DNA of 64,000 bases from assembly GCF_013185195.1 (NCBI RefSeq), contig NZ_JAAZWC010000002.1, positions 1-64,000 on the forward strand, in the 5' to 3' direction. The notes beneath the pieces were generated by a model. It was given only the letters and a program-made list of their open reading frames with translations. It did not search any database and had not been told where the DNA came from. The first letter of the stretch is position 1; each line of letters begins with the position of its first letter. Of this stretch, positions 57,298-64,000 are shown one piece after another. The DNA comes from Saccharibacillus qingshengii (GTDB lineage: Bacteria > Bacillota > Bacilli > Paenibacillales > Paenibacillaceae). A program made the position numbers and the translations under genes.

Positions 57298-57374
57298 AAA
57301 ATAAAGTGATGGCGCTGAGCAATAGACGAACCAAACTCTTGCTCCGACTTTATATAGAGAAACGGAGAGCGGAA

Positions 57375-58823
57375 ATGGAAACAACCTTGCTGATATGGCT
57401 TTTTTACTTATCTTCCTTTTATGCATTTATTCCAGGGTTGATCAGCCGGATTTTCGGATTTCGGGCTTTCCGCAAAGGAAAAAGCGAAACGGAACTTGCT
57501 TTGACATTCGATGATGGGCCGGACCCCCAGTATACGGCGAAGCTGCTCGATCTGCTGAAACGCTACGAAGCGAAAGCGACCTTCTTCGTCGTCGGCTCGC
57601 ATGCGGCGCAGCACCCCGATCTGCTGAAAAGAATGCAGGCCGAAGGCCACGCAATCGGCATTCACAATTATATACATCGTACGAATTGGCTGATGCGGCC
57701 GGGTTCGGTACGCAAGCAGATCAATCGTACCAACGAAGTGATCGAACGGGTCACCGGCGAGCGTGCGGTTTACTACCGTCCGCCCTGGGGCATCGTGAAT
57801 CTGTTCGACCTGGTCGGACGCCACGAGCTGCAGCTGGTTCTGTGGTCGGGGATCTTCGGCGACTGGCGCAAACGTCTGGGCGAAGAAAGACTGCTCAAAC
57901 GGATGCGGCGCAAGATGCGCGGCGGCGAAGTGCTGGTGCTGCACGACTGCGGAGCCACGCTTGGAGCCAACGACAAAGCGCCGGAGAATATGCTGCGTGC
58001 GCTGGAGCGCTTTTTGGAGGAAGCTTATGCCAAAGGGCTGAGCAGTGTTACGGTGGAACGCCTGATGGAAACGACAAAGAAAGCGGGTGGCAAGCAGATG
58101 GGTCAAGTTTCTCCATTTAAAAAGGCGCTGGTCGGCGCCTGGCTGCTGTACGAACGGGGCTTTCGTTTTGTTTTTCGTCTGCAAGAAGCGGAAGGTGCGC
58201 CTTTGTATCATTTCCGCAAGACGCGTTATACCGGCCAGCCGATCGAGCTCGGCAGCGGCCTCACGCTTGTCAAAGGGGATCCAATCGTGGAGCTGCATTT
58301 CGACAACAAAATGCTGTTCGAATTCGGCAGCCGTTCCCGCTCGTCGGTACAGTTGGCCATTTTGATGATCCGGGGCACGGAGCAGAGCTTCCCTGGCATT
58401 GCGGAGTATATCCGGCAGGACCCGGATCTGCGCGAAGCCAAAGCGGTTTATGCGGTCAGCATGATCAACCGAGGTCCGGAGCAGTTCGGTTTCGAAGTGC
58501 ATGATCTTCCGAGCGGATGGTTTGCACGGGCAACCCGGTTGTACCTGAAGCTGCTGCTGTGGGCGATTCATCCTTCGGGAAGCGCGCGCCTGCAGGAACA
58601 GAGCGAGTTTCTGGTACCCAAGATCATGGTCATGCCGATGGAAACGATGCTGACCCGCGATTTCAAAGCGGACAAGCGCAAGAGCCGCCGCAAAACCGTC
58701 CAGAACGATTCCGTTTCCGCCGCGGCACCGGAGAGTCTGGCGGCTGCAAACAGGCAGGAGGAAGCGTCCGTGTCCGTTATGCGGCCCGATGGCAGTCCGG
58801 CGGAAGCGGCAGCGGTCCGATAA
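57375..58823 (+). CDS. polysaccharide deacetylase with C-terminal YkoP-like domain
   Basis: The 482-residue protein begins with a membrane helix (about 2-20) and a NodB deacetylase domain: LTFDDGPDP (near residue 42), the metal motif HNYIH (near 96), YRPPWG near 133 and VLVLHDCGA near 187. It should remove acetyl groups from a surface or cell-wall polysaccharide. Residues about 235-420 form a second domain (GDPIVELHFDNKMLFEFGSRS) resembling YkoP, a separate protein in Bacillus. The last 50 residues are Ala/Ser-rich and probably disordered. The ATG has GGAGAGCGG upstream; a GTG-ATG at 57303-57308 lies too near the promoter. Confidence 0.85.
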   Translation: METTLLIWLFYLSSFYAFIPGLISRIFGFRAFRKGKSETELALTFDDGPDPQYTAKLLDLLKRYEAKATFFVVGSHAAQHPDLLKRMQAEGHAIGIHNYIHRTNWLMRPGSVRKQINRTNEVIERVTGERAVYYRPPWGIVNLFDLVGRHELQLVLWSGIFGDWRKRLGEERLLKRMRRKMRGGEVLVLHDCGATLGANDKAPENMLRALERFLEEAYAKGLSSVTVERLMETTKKAGGKQMGQVSPFKKALVGAWLLYERGFRFVFRLQEAEGAPLYHFRKTRYTGQPIELGSGLTLVKGDPIVELHFDNKMLFEFGSRSRSSVQLAILMIRGTEQSFPGIAEYIRQDPDLREAKAVYAVSMINRGPEQFGFEVHDLPSGWFARATRLYLKLLLWAIHPSGSARLQEQSEFLVPKIMVMPMETMLTRDFKADKRKSRRKTVQNDSVSAAAPESLAAANRQEEASVSVMRPDGSPAEAAAVR

Positions 58824-58895
58824 ACGCGGGATCCGTATTGTGGGCGGATACGACGCAACCGGAGCGTATGGCTTTGGCGTCAATTTCATGCAGAC

Positions 58896-58945
58896 CAAAA
58901 AGGACTTCGAAGCGCGCTGTGCAGCGCGGCCCGAAGTCCTTTTTG
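58896..58945. terminator. bidirectional terminator deacetylase / ilvD
   Basis: AAAAAGGACTTCG and CGAAGTCCTTTTT with an inner GCGCGCTG/CAGCGCG stem. The A-run and T-run suit both convergent genes. Confidence 0.93.
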
Positions 58946-59015
58946 ATTGTGTTTTGACTGAAGCCAAAGCCGGCAGATCCGCTTATCGCCGCGGATCTGC
59001 GCAGAAATGGCTGAA

Positions 59016-60701
59016 TTAGATTTTCAGGACGCCGCCCATGCTGGCATTGGTGACCAGTTTGGAATAGCGGGCGAGGTAACCGGTTTTTACTTTTGGTTCG
59101 AAGCCTTTCCAGTTGGCGCGGCGAGCGGCGAATTCTTCTTCGCTGATCTCCAATTGGATCGTACGGTTGATCAGATCGAGTTCGATGATATCGCCTTCTT
59201 CGACGAATGCGATCGGACCGCCTTCAGCCGCTTCCGGAGAGATATGACCGATACTGATCCCGCGCGATGCGCCCGAGAAACGTCCGTCCGTGATCAGGCC
59301 GACTTTGGCACCGAGTCCCATACCGACGATCTGCGACGTAGGAGCGAGCATTTCCGGCATGCCGGGTCCGCCTTTTGGTCCTTCATAGCGGATAACGACG
59401 ACATGACCTTCTTTGACTTGTCCTTTTGCGATACCTTCGAGCGCTTCTTCCTGGGAATCGAAGCAGATCGCAGGTCCTTTGTGGTAGCCGCCGACCGAAG
59501 CGTCAACCGCACCGACTTTGATGATTGCCCCTTCCGGAGCCAGGTTGCCGAACAGAACAGCCAGACCGCCGCGCTCGGAATGCGGATTGTCGAGTCTGTG
59601 GATAACCTCGGTATCGAGGATTTCCTGGCCTTGAACGTTCTCGGCAAGCGTCTTGCCGGTAACGGTGATACGGTCGCCGTGCAGGGCACCCGGTTTTTTG
59701 AGCAGTTCGTTCAGTACCGCGCTGACGCCGCCGGCATTATGCACATCTTCGATATGCCAGTCGGAAGCGGGAGCAAGTTTGGCCAAGTGGGGAACGCGGT
59801 TGGCGACTTCGTTGATGCGTTCGATCGGATATTCGATACCGGCTTCTTGTGCAAGAGCCAGGGTATGCAGAACGGTGTTGGTCGAACCGCCCATAGCCAT
59901 ATCCAGAGCAAAAGCGTTGTCGATCGCTTCGACCGTTACGATATCGCGCGGTTTGAGATCGAGCTTGATCAGTTCCATCAGCTGCGTAGCCGACTGGCGA
60001 ACGAAGTCTTTGCGTTCTTCGGCAACCGCGAGAATCGTACCGTTGCCCGGAAGAGCGATACCCAGAGCTTCGGCCAGACAGTTCATCGAGTTGGCGGTGA
60101 ACATGCCCGAACAGGAACCACAGGTCGGACAGCCGTATTGTTCAAGCTCCAGCAGCGTCTGGTCGTCGATTTTGCCGACTTGGTGTGCGCCTACGCCTTC
60201 GAAGACCGAAGTGAGCGAGATGGAGCGGCCGTTTTTGTCTTTGCCGGCTTTCATCGGGCCACCGCTGACAAATACGGTCGGGATGTTGACGCGCAGTGCG
60301 CCCATCATCATGCCCGGCGTGATCTTGTCGCAGTTCGGAATGCAGACCATTCCGTCGAACCAGTGTGCCATAACCATGGTTTCAACCGAATCGGCGATGA
60401 TTTCGCGGCTCGGCAGGGAATAGCGCATCCCGATATGTCCCATGGCAATTCCGTCGTCGACGCCGATCGTATTGAATTCGAACGGAACGCCGCCCGCTTC
60501 GCGGATCGCTTCTTTGACGATTTTGCCGAACTCCTGCAGATGGACGTGACCCGGAACGATGTCGAGATAAGAGTTGCAGACTGCGATAAACGGTTTTCCG
60601 AAATCTTCTTCCTTGACGCCTGCTGCACGCAGAAGGCTGCGGTGAGGTGCACGGTCGAACCCTTTTTTGATCATGTCGGAACGCATTTTCTTAGCAACCA
60701 T
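59016..60701 (-). CDS. ilvD: dihydroxy-acid dehydratase
   Basis: IlvD makes the 2-keto acids of valine, leucine and isoleucine synthesis using an Fe-S cluster and Mg2+. The 561-residue protein has cluster Cys residues in FIAVCNSY (near 42), [15 protein letters not shown] (near 116) and [20 protein letters not shown] (near 184), plus [19 protein letters not shown] (near 470). ATG 60701 follows GGGGGAA; upstream in-frame residues are unlike the family. No other ilv genes are nearby. Confidence 0.98.
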   Translation of the reverse strand: MVAKKMRSDMIKKGFDRAPHRSLLRAAGVKEEDFGKPFIAVCNSYLDIVPGHVHLQEFGKIVKEAIREAGGVPFEFNTIGVDDGIAMGHIGMRYSLPSREIIADSVETMVMAHWFDGMVCIPNCDKITPGMMMGALRVNIPTVFVSGGPMKAGKDKNGRSISLTSVFEGVGAHQVGKIDDQTLLELEQYGCPTCGSCSGMFTANSMNCLAEALGIALPGNGTILAVAEERKDFVRQSATQLMELIKLDLKPRDIVTVEAIDNAFALDMAMGGSTNTVLHTLALAQEAGIEYPIERINEVANRVPHLAKLAPASDWHIEDVHNAGGVSAVLNELLKKPGALHGDRITVTGKTLAENVQGQEILDTEVIHRLDNPHSERGGLAVLFGNLAPEGAIIKVGAVDASVGGYHKGPAICFDSQEEALEGIAKGQVKEGHVVVIRYEGPKGGPGMPEMLAPTSQIVGMGLGAKVGLITDGRFSGASRGISIGHISPEAAEGGPIAFVEEGDIIELDLINRTIQLEISEEEFAARRANWKGFEPKVKTGYLARYSKLVTNASMGGVLKI

Positions 60702-60958
60702 GATGGATTTTCCCCCAGAACGATATATTGAAATGCCTGCTTTAGCGCGGTTCACGAGCAAAGCGAAGACTCGTGATGCCACCGAAATAAAGATGAAACG
60801 AGGTAGCGGATTGTGCTTTCGCCGCCTCGCGGCAGCCGTTTATTCCGGGAACGGATCCAGCTCAACCCATAAGCTAAATTTTCTAAACAGTCTAACACAT
60901 GCCGTTACTTTTTTCTAGCAAAGGGCGAAAAAATGGAGCTGCCTTTATTTGGACACGC
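60702..60958 (-). promoter_or_regulatory. ilvD upstream region with possible CodY site
   Basis: No gene is seen. AATTTTCTAAACAGT (60877-60891) matches the CodY box AATTTTCWGAAAATT with three mismatches. CodY control of branched-chain amino acid genes is common in Firmicutes, but one 15-mer with three mismatches is weak evidence. Confidence 0.3.
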
Positions 60959-61029
60959 AAAAAAGCGCGCCCAGGCGAAAGAGCCGAACACGCTGACAGA
61001 CTTCGTTTCGGCTCTTTCGCTTGGCGCGC
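60959..61029 (-). terminator. long terminator hairpin of the gsiB-like gene
   Basis: On the minus strand GCGCGCCAAGCGAAAGAGCC pairs with GGCTCTTTCGCC-GGGCGCGC, about 23 bp with few mismatches, and six T follow. It lies 40 nt past the stop at 61071. Confidence 0.85.
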
Positions 61030-61070
61030 GGGGAATAACGTCATGGGCGGCAGGCAGCCCTGAATGCGGG

Positions 61071-61322
61071 TTACTTCTGGCCGCCTTTGCGTCCGATTTC
61101 GCGATAAAAGTCTTTGTCATGGGAGTTGGAAGTCGCTTCTCCGCCTTTGCGGCCGATTTCCTGATAGAACTCCCGGCTGTGCGATTTGGCCGTAGCTTTG
61201 CCGCCTTTGCGTCCGATTTCCTGGTAGAACTCCCGGCTGTGTTTCTTCGCCGTAGCTTCTCCACCCATACGACCGGCTTCTTCGCGACTCATTTTCTTGT
61301 TGCCCGACTGACTGTTTGTCAT
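61071..61322 (-). CDS. gsiB: GsiB-like KGG-repeat stress protein
   Basis: An 83-residue, very hydrophilic protein made of near-identical 20-residue repeats of the type (H)SREFYQEIGRKGGEAT, each with the KGG motif: one degenerate copy (MSREEAGRMGGEAT) and three good copies. This is the plant LEA-like GsiB family, induced by glucose starvation and general stress in Bacillus. Such proteins are probably disordered protectants. ATG 61322 has GAGGAG 8 nt upstream; an in-frame GTG at 61331 abuts that site. Confidence 0.92.
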   Translation of the reverse strand: MTNSQSGNKKMSREEAGRMGGEATAKKHSREFYQEIGRKGGKATAKSHSREFYQEIGRKGGEATSNSHDKDFYREIGRKGGQK

Positions 61323-61366
61323 CTCAATCACTCCTCAGTAGTTGTTTTTGCCGCGTGCACCAACTA

Positions 61367-61393
61367 TTTACCACCGCCATTTTCCAATGAAAC
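61367..61393 (-). promoter_or_regulatory. possible sigma-B-like promoter of gsiB
   Basis: On the minus strand GTTTCA (61388-61393), 15 nt, GGTAAA (61367-61372), 45 nt before the start. It is a weaker match than the catalase promoter, but gsiB is a classic sigma-B gene in Bacillus. Confidence 0.4.
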
Positions 61394-61630
61394 GCCGAGC
61401 AAGCTTGAAAAAGCCCTACCTAGGTAGGTTTTCTTTCCAAATCCTTGCAGCGGCGCGGTCTAAAAAAAATTCGGTTTTTTTGCTTATTTTCTTATTTGCG
61501 TCCAATCGGCGTTGCAATCCTTGCGGAACCAGCCCGCAGCCTCCGTTTTCGCCTGCGGCTCAGTCTTTTAATGATTGAAGAATTTGTTTGAAAAATCGAA
61601 AATGAACGTTCTTATCGGTGCTTTTCGGTT
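61394..61630. other. gap between gsiB and eda
   Basis: A/T-rich divergent region with no gene seen. It holds a perfect 14-bp palindrome CCTACCTAGGTAGG (61415-61428) and a hairpin AGCCCGCAG / CTGCGGCT (61532-61560). Confidence 0.4.
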
Positions 61631-61638
61631 TTTTTTCA

Positions 61639-61681
61639 TTGACACCATAAAAGCGCTTGACGCACAATGAAAGCGAGTACA
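61639..61681 (+). promoter_or_regulatory. eda promoter region with two cre-like sites
   Basis: A TTGACA (-35 type) at 61639-61644 is followed by two catabolite responsive element-like sequences, TAAAAGCGCTTGAC (61648-61661) and TGAAAGCGAGTACA (61668-61681). The second fits the CcpA consensus TGNAANCGNWNNCA. They overlap the expected -10 and start, where CcpA would repress. Confidence 0.5.
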
Positions 61682-61756
61682 GCGGCGTAAACAAGTACCT
61701 ACAAACGGTCGGCCGTATTTGCCGCAGAAGGCCGGAAGCGGAGAGGAATGAGTGGA

Positions 61757-62425
61757 ATGAAGAAAATCAAGGTGCTGCAGCGAATTATGGACTGCGGCGT
61801 AGTAGCGGTTCTGCGCGGGGATTCGCCGGACCAGGTAGTGGAAATGGCCGAACAGGCGATTGCCGGAGGCGTCAAGATTATCGAGGTCACGATGACGGTG
61901 CCGAACGCGCTTCAAGCGATCGAACGTCTCAGCCGTATTTACAGTCCGGAAGCGCCAATCGACTCGGATCGTTTTGCCGTGATCGGAGCGGGAACGGTAC
62001 TCGAGCCGCATACGGCGCGTATGGCTATTATGGCGGGTTCCCAGTTTGTCGTGTCTCCGGCTCTGAACGAAGAGACCGTCAAGCTGTGCAATTTATATCG
62101 GATTCCGGTAATGCCGGGAATCGTCACGATCGCCGAGCTGCTTAAAGGGCTGGAATTGGGCGCCGATGTCATGAAACTTTTCCCGGGAAATATGTTCGAG
62201 CCTTCGATTATCAAAACGTTCAAAGGACCGGTCCCGCAGGCGAATCTGATGCCGACCGGCGGAGTCTCCGTAGCGAACCTGGGAGAATGGATCGAAGCCG
62301 GAGCGGTTGCGGTGGGGATCGGTTCCGATCTGACCAGCGAGGCGCTGAAGACCGGCGATATGACCAAAGTTCGCGGGAAAGCGGCGCAGTACGCCGAAGC
62401 CTACCGCCAGGCACGCAGCCGCTAG
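61757..62425 (+). CDS. eda: KDPG/KHG aldolase
   Basis: Class I aldolase that splits 2-keto-3-deoxy-6-phosphogluconate (and 2-keto-4-hydroxyglutarate) to pyruvate. The 222-residue TIM barrel has the catalytic Glu in KIIEVTMTV (near residue 42), the phosphate segment GAGTV, and the Schiff-base Lys in DVMKLFPGN (near 139). Start: AGAGG is 10 nt before ATG 61757 and only one base from the in-frame ATG 61748, so 61757 is preferred. No kdgK or uxu genes are in view. The cre-like sites suggest glucose repression. Confidence 0.93.
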   Translation: MKKIKVLQRIMDCGVVAVLRGDSPDQVVEMAEQAIAGGVKIIEVTMTVPNALQAIERLSRIYSPEAPIDSDRFAVIGAGTVLEPHTARMAIMAGSQFVVSPALNEETVKLCNLYRIPVMPGIVTIAELLKGLELGADVMKLFPGNMFEPSIIKTFKGPVPQANLMPTGGVSVANLGEWIEAGAVAVGIGSDLTSEALKTGDMTKVRGKAAQYAEAYRQARSR

Positions 62426-62457
62426 GTACGAATTTCGATTCGTCCGGACCCTGCTGA

Positions 62458-62497
62458 AGCCCGCACGAATTCCTCGATTTGGAAGTGCGGGCTTTTT
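62458..62497 (+). terminator. terminator after eda
   Basis: AGCCCGCAC and GTGCGGGCT form a perfect 9-bp stem, followed by TTTTTG. Confidence 0.9.
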
Positions 62498-62525
62498 GCA
62501 TGCGCAAAATGATCCGCGGGAGGCT

Positions 62526-62554
62526 TTGCCGGGACTGCGGCGTTTCTTTATAAT
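62526..62554 (+). promoter_or_regulatory. sigma-A promoter of the alpha/beta hydrolase gene
   Basis: TTGCCG (62526-62531), 17-nt spacer, consensus TATAAT (62549-62554), 37 nt before the start. Confidence 0.75.
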
Positions 62555-62591
62555 GGGACGGGGAAAGCCATAGAAGGGTTAAGGAGGAAGT

Positions 62592-63431
62592 ATGATGCTG
62601 ACGGGAACAAGATCGCCAATCCGGCCGTTCGAAACCGGAAAACGAAAAGGAAACAACAGCGGAGGGAATCCGCGCAGCAAAAAACGCCTGGTCCTGACGA
62701 TTGTGATTGTGCTGCTGATTGCTTTGATTGCCGCGGCCGCCTTGTATGTAAGTACGCCTTACGGCCCTTCCGCAGAAGCGCAGGCCGCTCTGAAAGGGGA
62801 CACGGCCGTTGCGGTGTCCCAGACGGACGATTGGATCGAGTTTGAACCGGTGGGCGGTGAAAAGGTCAAGCAGCCGGGTGTTATTTTCTATCCGGGAGGC
62901 CGGGTCAAAGCGGAAGCTTACGCCGCGTTCGCCCGTGATTTGGCGGAGACCGGGCGGCACGTGTTTATTGCGAAAATGCCGCTGAACTTCGCGTTTCTGG
63001 GACAAAACGAAGCGGAGAAAATCGCGAAAAAGTATCCGGATGAAACATTTGCGATCGGCGGACATTCGTTGGGAGGACCTTTTGCGGCGCGTTATGCGGC
63101 GGAGCATCCCAAAGAAATTGCCGGAATCTTTTTCCTGGCTTCCTACGCGGAAAGCAAAGGCGATCTCAGCGCTGCGCAGATGCCGGCTTTGTCGATCACG
63201 GCATCCGGCGACGACGTGCTGAATCGGGAAAAGTATGCGGAAGGACGCAAATACCTGCCGGCCGATGCGCAGTATGAAGTGATCAAAGGCGGCAACCATG
63301 GTCAGTTCGGCAGCTACGGAGATCAGGGGGGCGACGGGAAAGCTTCGATCTCCGGAGCGAAGCAGCGGGAACAAACGGTGGCTCTGATCTCGGCTTGGCT
63401 CGATGCCATACCGGCTTCCGGAGCCAAATAG
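62592..63431 (+). CDS. membrane-anchored alpha/beta hydrolase
   Basis: The 279-residue protein has a basic N terminus (RSKKRL), one membrane helix (about 32-53) and an outside-facing alpha/beta hydrolase domain. The nucleophile Ser is in GGHSLGG (near residue 158), the acid in ITASGDDVLN (near 203) and the His in GGNHGQFG (near 237). It resembles the Bacillales alpha/beta hydrolases that hold a VIFYPGGRV oxyanion segment (near 97). The substrate is unknown. TAAGGAGG precedes the ATG. It is 10 nt from the next gene. Confidence 0.88.
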   Translation: MMLTGTRSPIRPFETGKRKGNNSGGNPRSKKRLVLTIVIVLLIALIAAAALYVSTPYGPSAEAQAALKGDTAVAVSQTDDWIEFEPVGGEKVKQPGVIFYPGGRVKAEAYAAFARDLAETGRHVFIAKMPLNFAFLGQNEAEKIAKKYPDETFAIGGHSLGGPFAARYAAEHPKEIAGIFFLASYAESKGDLSAAQMPALSITASGDDVLNREKYAEGRKYLPADAQYEVIKGGNHGQFGSYGDQGGDGKASISGAKQREQTVALISAWLDAIPASGAK

Positions 63432-63441
63432 GAGGAAGCGT

Positions 63442-64000
63442 ATGGCATTTCTGACGGTTCAAGGACGTTCCTATGCCTGCGAGGCGCTGATCTTCGACAA
63501 AGACGGCACGCTGCTCGATTTTATGGAGCTGTGGGGCCGCTGGGCCGACGAGATGCTCCGGCAGACCGAGGAGAAGCTGACCGTCGCCGGAGGGCAGTGG
63601 ACCGGCAGTGCGGAGCGGACGTTCGGCATTGTGCGAGCACCGGATGGGCGCATCGCCGATTATGATCGCAGCGGACCGCTGGCACTCGCGACCGCCGAAG
63701 AAATGACGGGGGTTCTGGCCTGGCAGCTGTACGGGGCCGGGATTCCCTGGCATCAAAGCGTGGACGCCATACGGGGATTCGCCGCCTCCGCGGAAGAGAC
63801 GATGGAGCGGGAACGTCCCGTGCGTCCGCTGCCGGGGCTGGTCGCGAAGCTTGAACAAGCCCGGGCCGCCGGGTTGCGGATTGCCGCGGCAACGTCGGAT
63901 ACGACGGAGTCCGCACTCCGGCATCTGCGCTGGGCCGGCTTGGACGGGTGGTTTGATTCCGTCCAGGGGCGGGACCGGGTAGTTGAAGGCAAACCGGCGC
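63442..64000 (+). CDS. HAD-superfamily hydrolase, cut by the window end
   Basis: The reading frame from ATG 63442, 7 nt after AGGAGGA, stays open to the end of the window (186 codons). It begins with the HAD motif I, LIFDKDGTLLD (about residues 16-26), has a helical cap region, and later the motif II segment AAATSDTTESALRHL (about 151-165) in the PGLVAKLEQARAAG context typical of phosphoglycolate-phosphatase-like enzymes; motif III begins near VVEGKP at the edge. The real C terminus lies outside. It forms a probable operon with the hydrolase upstream. Confidence 0.88.
   Translation, partial: MAFLTVQGRSYACEALIFDKDGTLLDFMELWGRWADEMLRQTEEKLTVAGGQWTGSAERTFGIVRAPDGRIADYDRSGPLALATAEEMTGVLAWQLYGAGIPWHQSVDAIRGFAASAEETMERERPVRPLPGLVAKLEQARAAGLRIAAATSDTTESALRHLRWAGLDGWFDSVQGRDRVVEGKPA

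Overview
The window is chromosomal DNA from a low-to-mid GC, endospore-lineage Gram-positive bacterium, most likely of the Paenibacillaceae (Paenibacillus/Saccharibacillus-like). This rests on the Bacillales gene order (ruvCAB-queA-tgt-yajC-secDF-recJ-apt-relA-dtd-hisS-aspS-tcdA-rarA-cymR-alaS-ireB-ruvX-mltG-U32 peptidases), separate secD and secF genes (fused in Bacillus), a FapR operator, two T-box leaders, AAGGAGG-type ribosome binding sites with frequent GTG/TTG starts, a large SpoIID-family protein and a GsiB-type stress protein. The genes are GC-rich at third positions, which creates long spurious antisense reading frames.

Layout. 1-5130: end of an rRNA operon (5S), convergent fabH under a FapR-type operator, a hydroxyisobutyrate-dehydrogenase-family gene, a six-gene tRNA cluster (Glu, Val, fMet, Asp, Gly, Arg), then ruvC-ruvA. 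5166-19600: ruvB, a SpoIID/LytB protein, queA, tgt, yajC, an ArsB/NhaD-type transporter, a ComN-like regulator, secD (with a long low-complexity insertion), secF, a divergent CDF protein, recJ and apt. 19600-26200: khtT-khtU and a convergent uracil permease lie between apt and relA; relA-dtd follow. 26200-32200: a DJ-1/PfpI protein, an unknown Gly-rich protein, a T-box leader that by sequence reads tRNA-Asp, hisS-aspS and tcdA. 32300-41100: helD, a convergent diguanylate cyclase, rarA, an LCP-family gene and mnmA on the minus strand. 41300-51400: cymR-cysteine desulfurase, a small zinc-ribbon protein, a T-box-controlled alaS, ireB-ruvX, two DUF1292 proteins, mltG and two U32 peptidase-type tRNA hydroxylation genes. 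51600-64000: a chemoreceptor, catalase, AI-2E-family transporter, polysaccharide deacetylase, ilvD, gsiB-like gene, eda, a membrane-anchored alpha/beta hydrolase and a HAD hydrolase cut by the window end.

Most genes are core housekeeping: Holliday junction processing (ruvABC, ruvX, rarA, recJ), tRNA charging and modification (queA, tgt, hisS, aspS, alaS, tcdA, mnmA, the U32 pair), protein export (yajC, secDF), stringent response (relA) and sulfur metabolism (cymR with its desulfurase). The least explained features are intergenic. Several gaps between convergent genes carry long nested inverted repeats, and two of these (after helD and after the chemoreceptor gene) share a conserved core inside unrelated arms, so they look like two copies of one repeat family. 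Other leads are the Asp-reading T-box in front of hisS, sigma-B-like promoters before catalase, DJ-1 and gsiB genes, a terminator hairpin in the mnmA leader, and the SecD insertion. No CRISPR array, transposase, prophage or defence island was seen.
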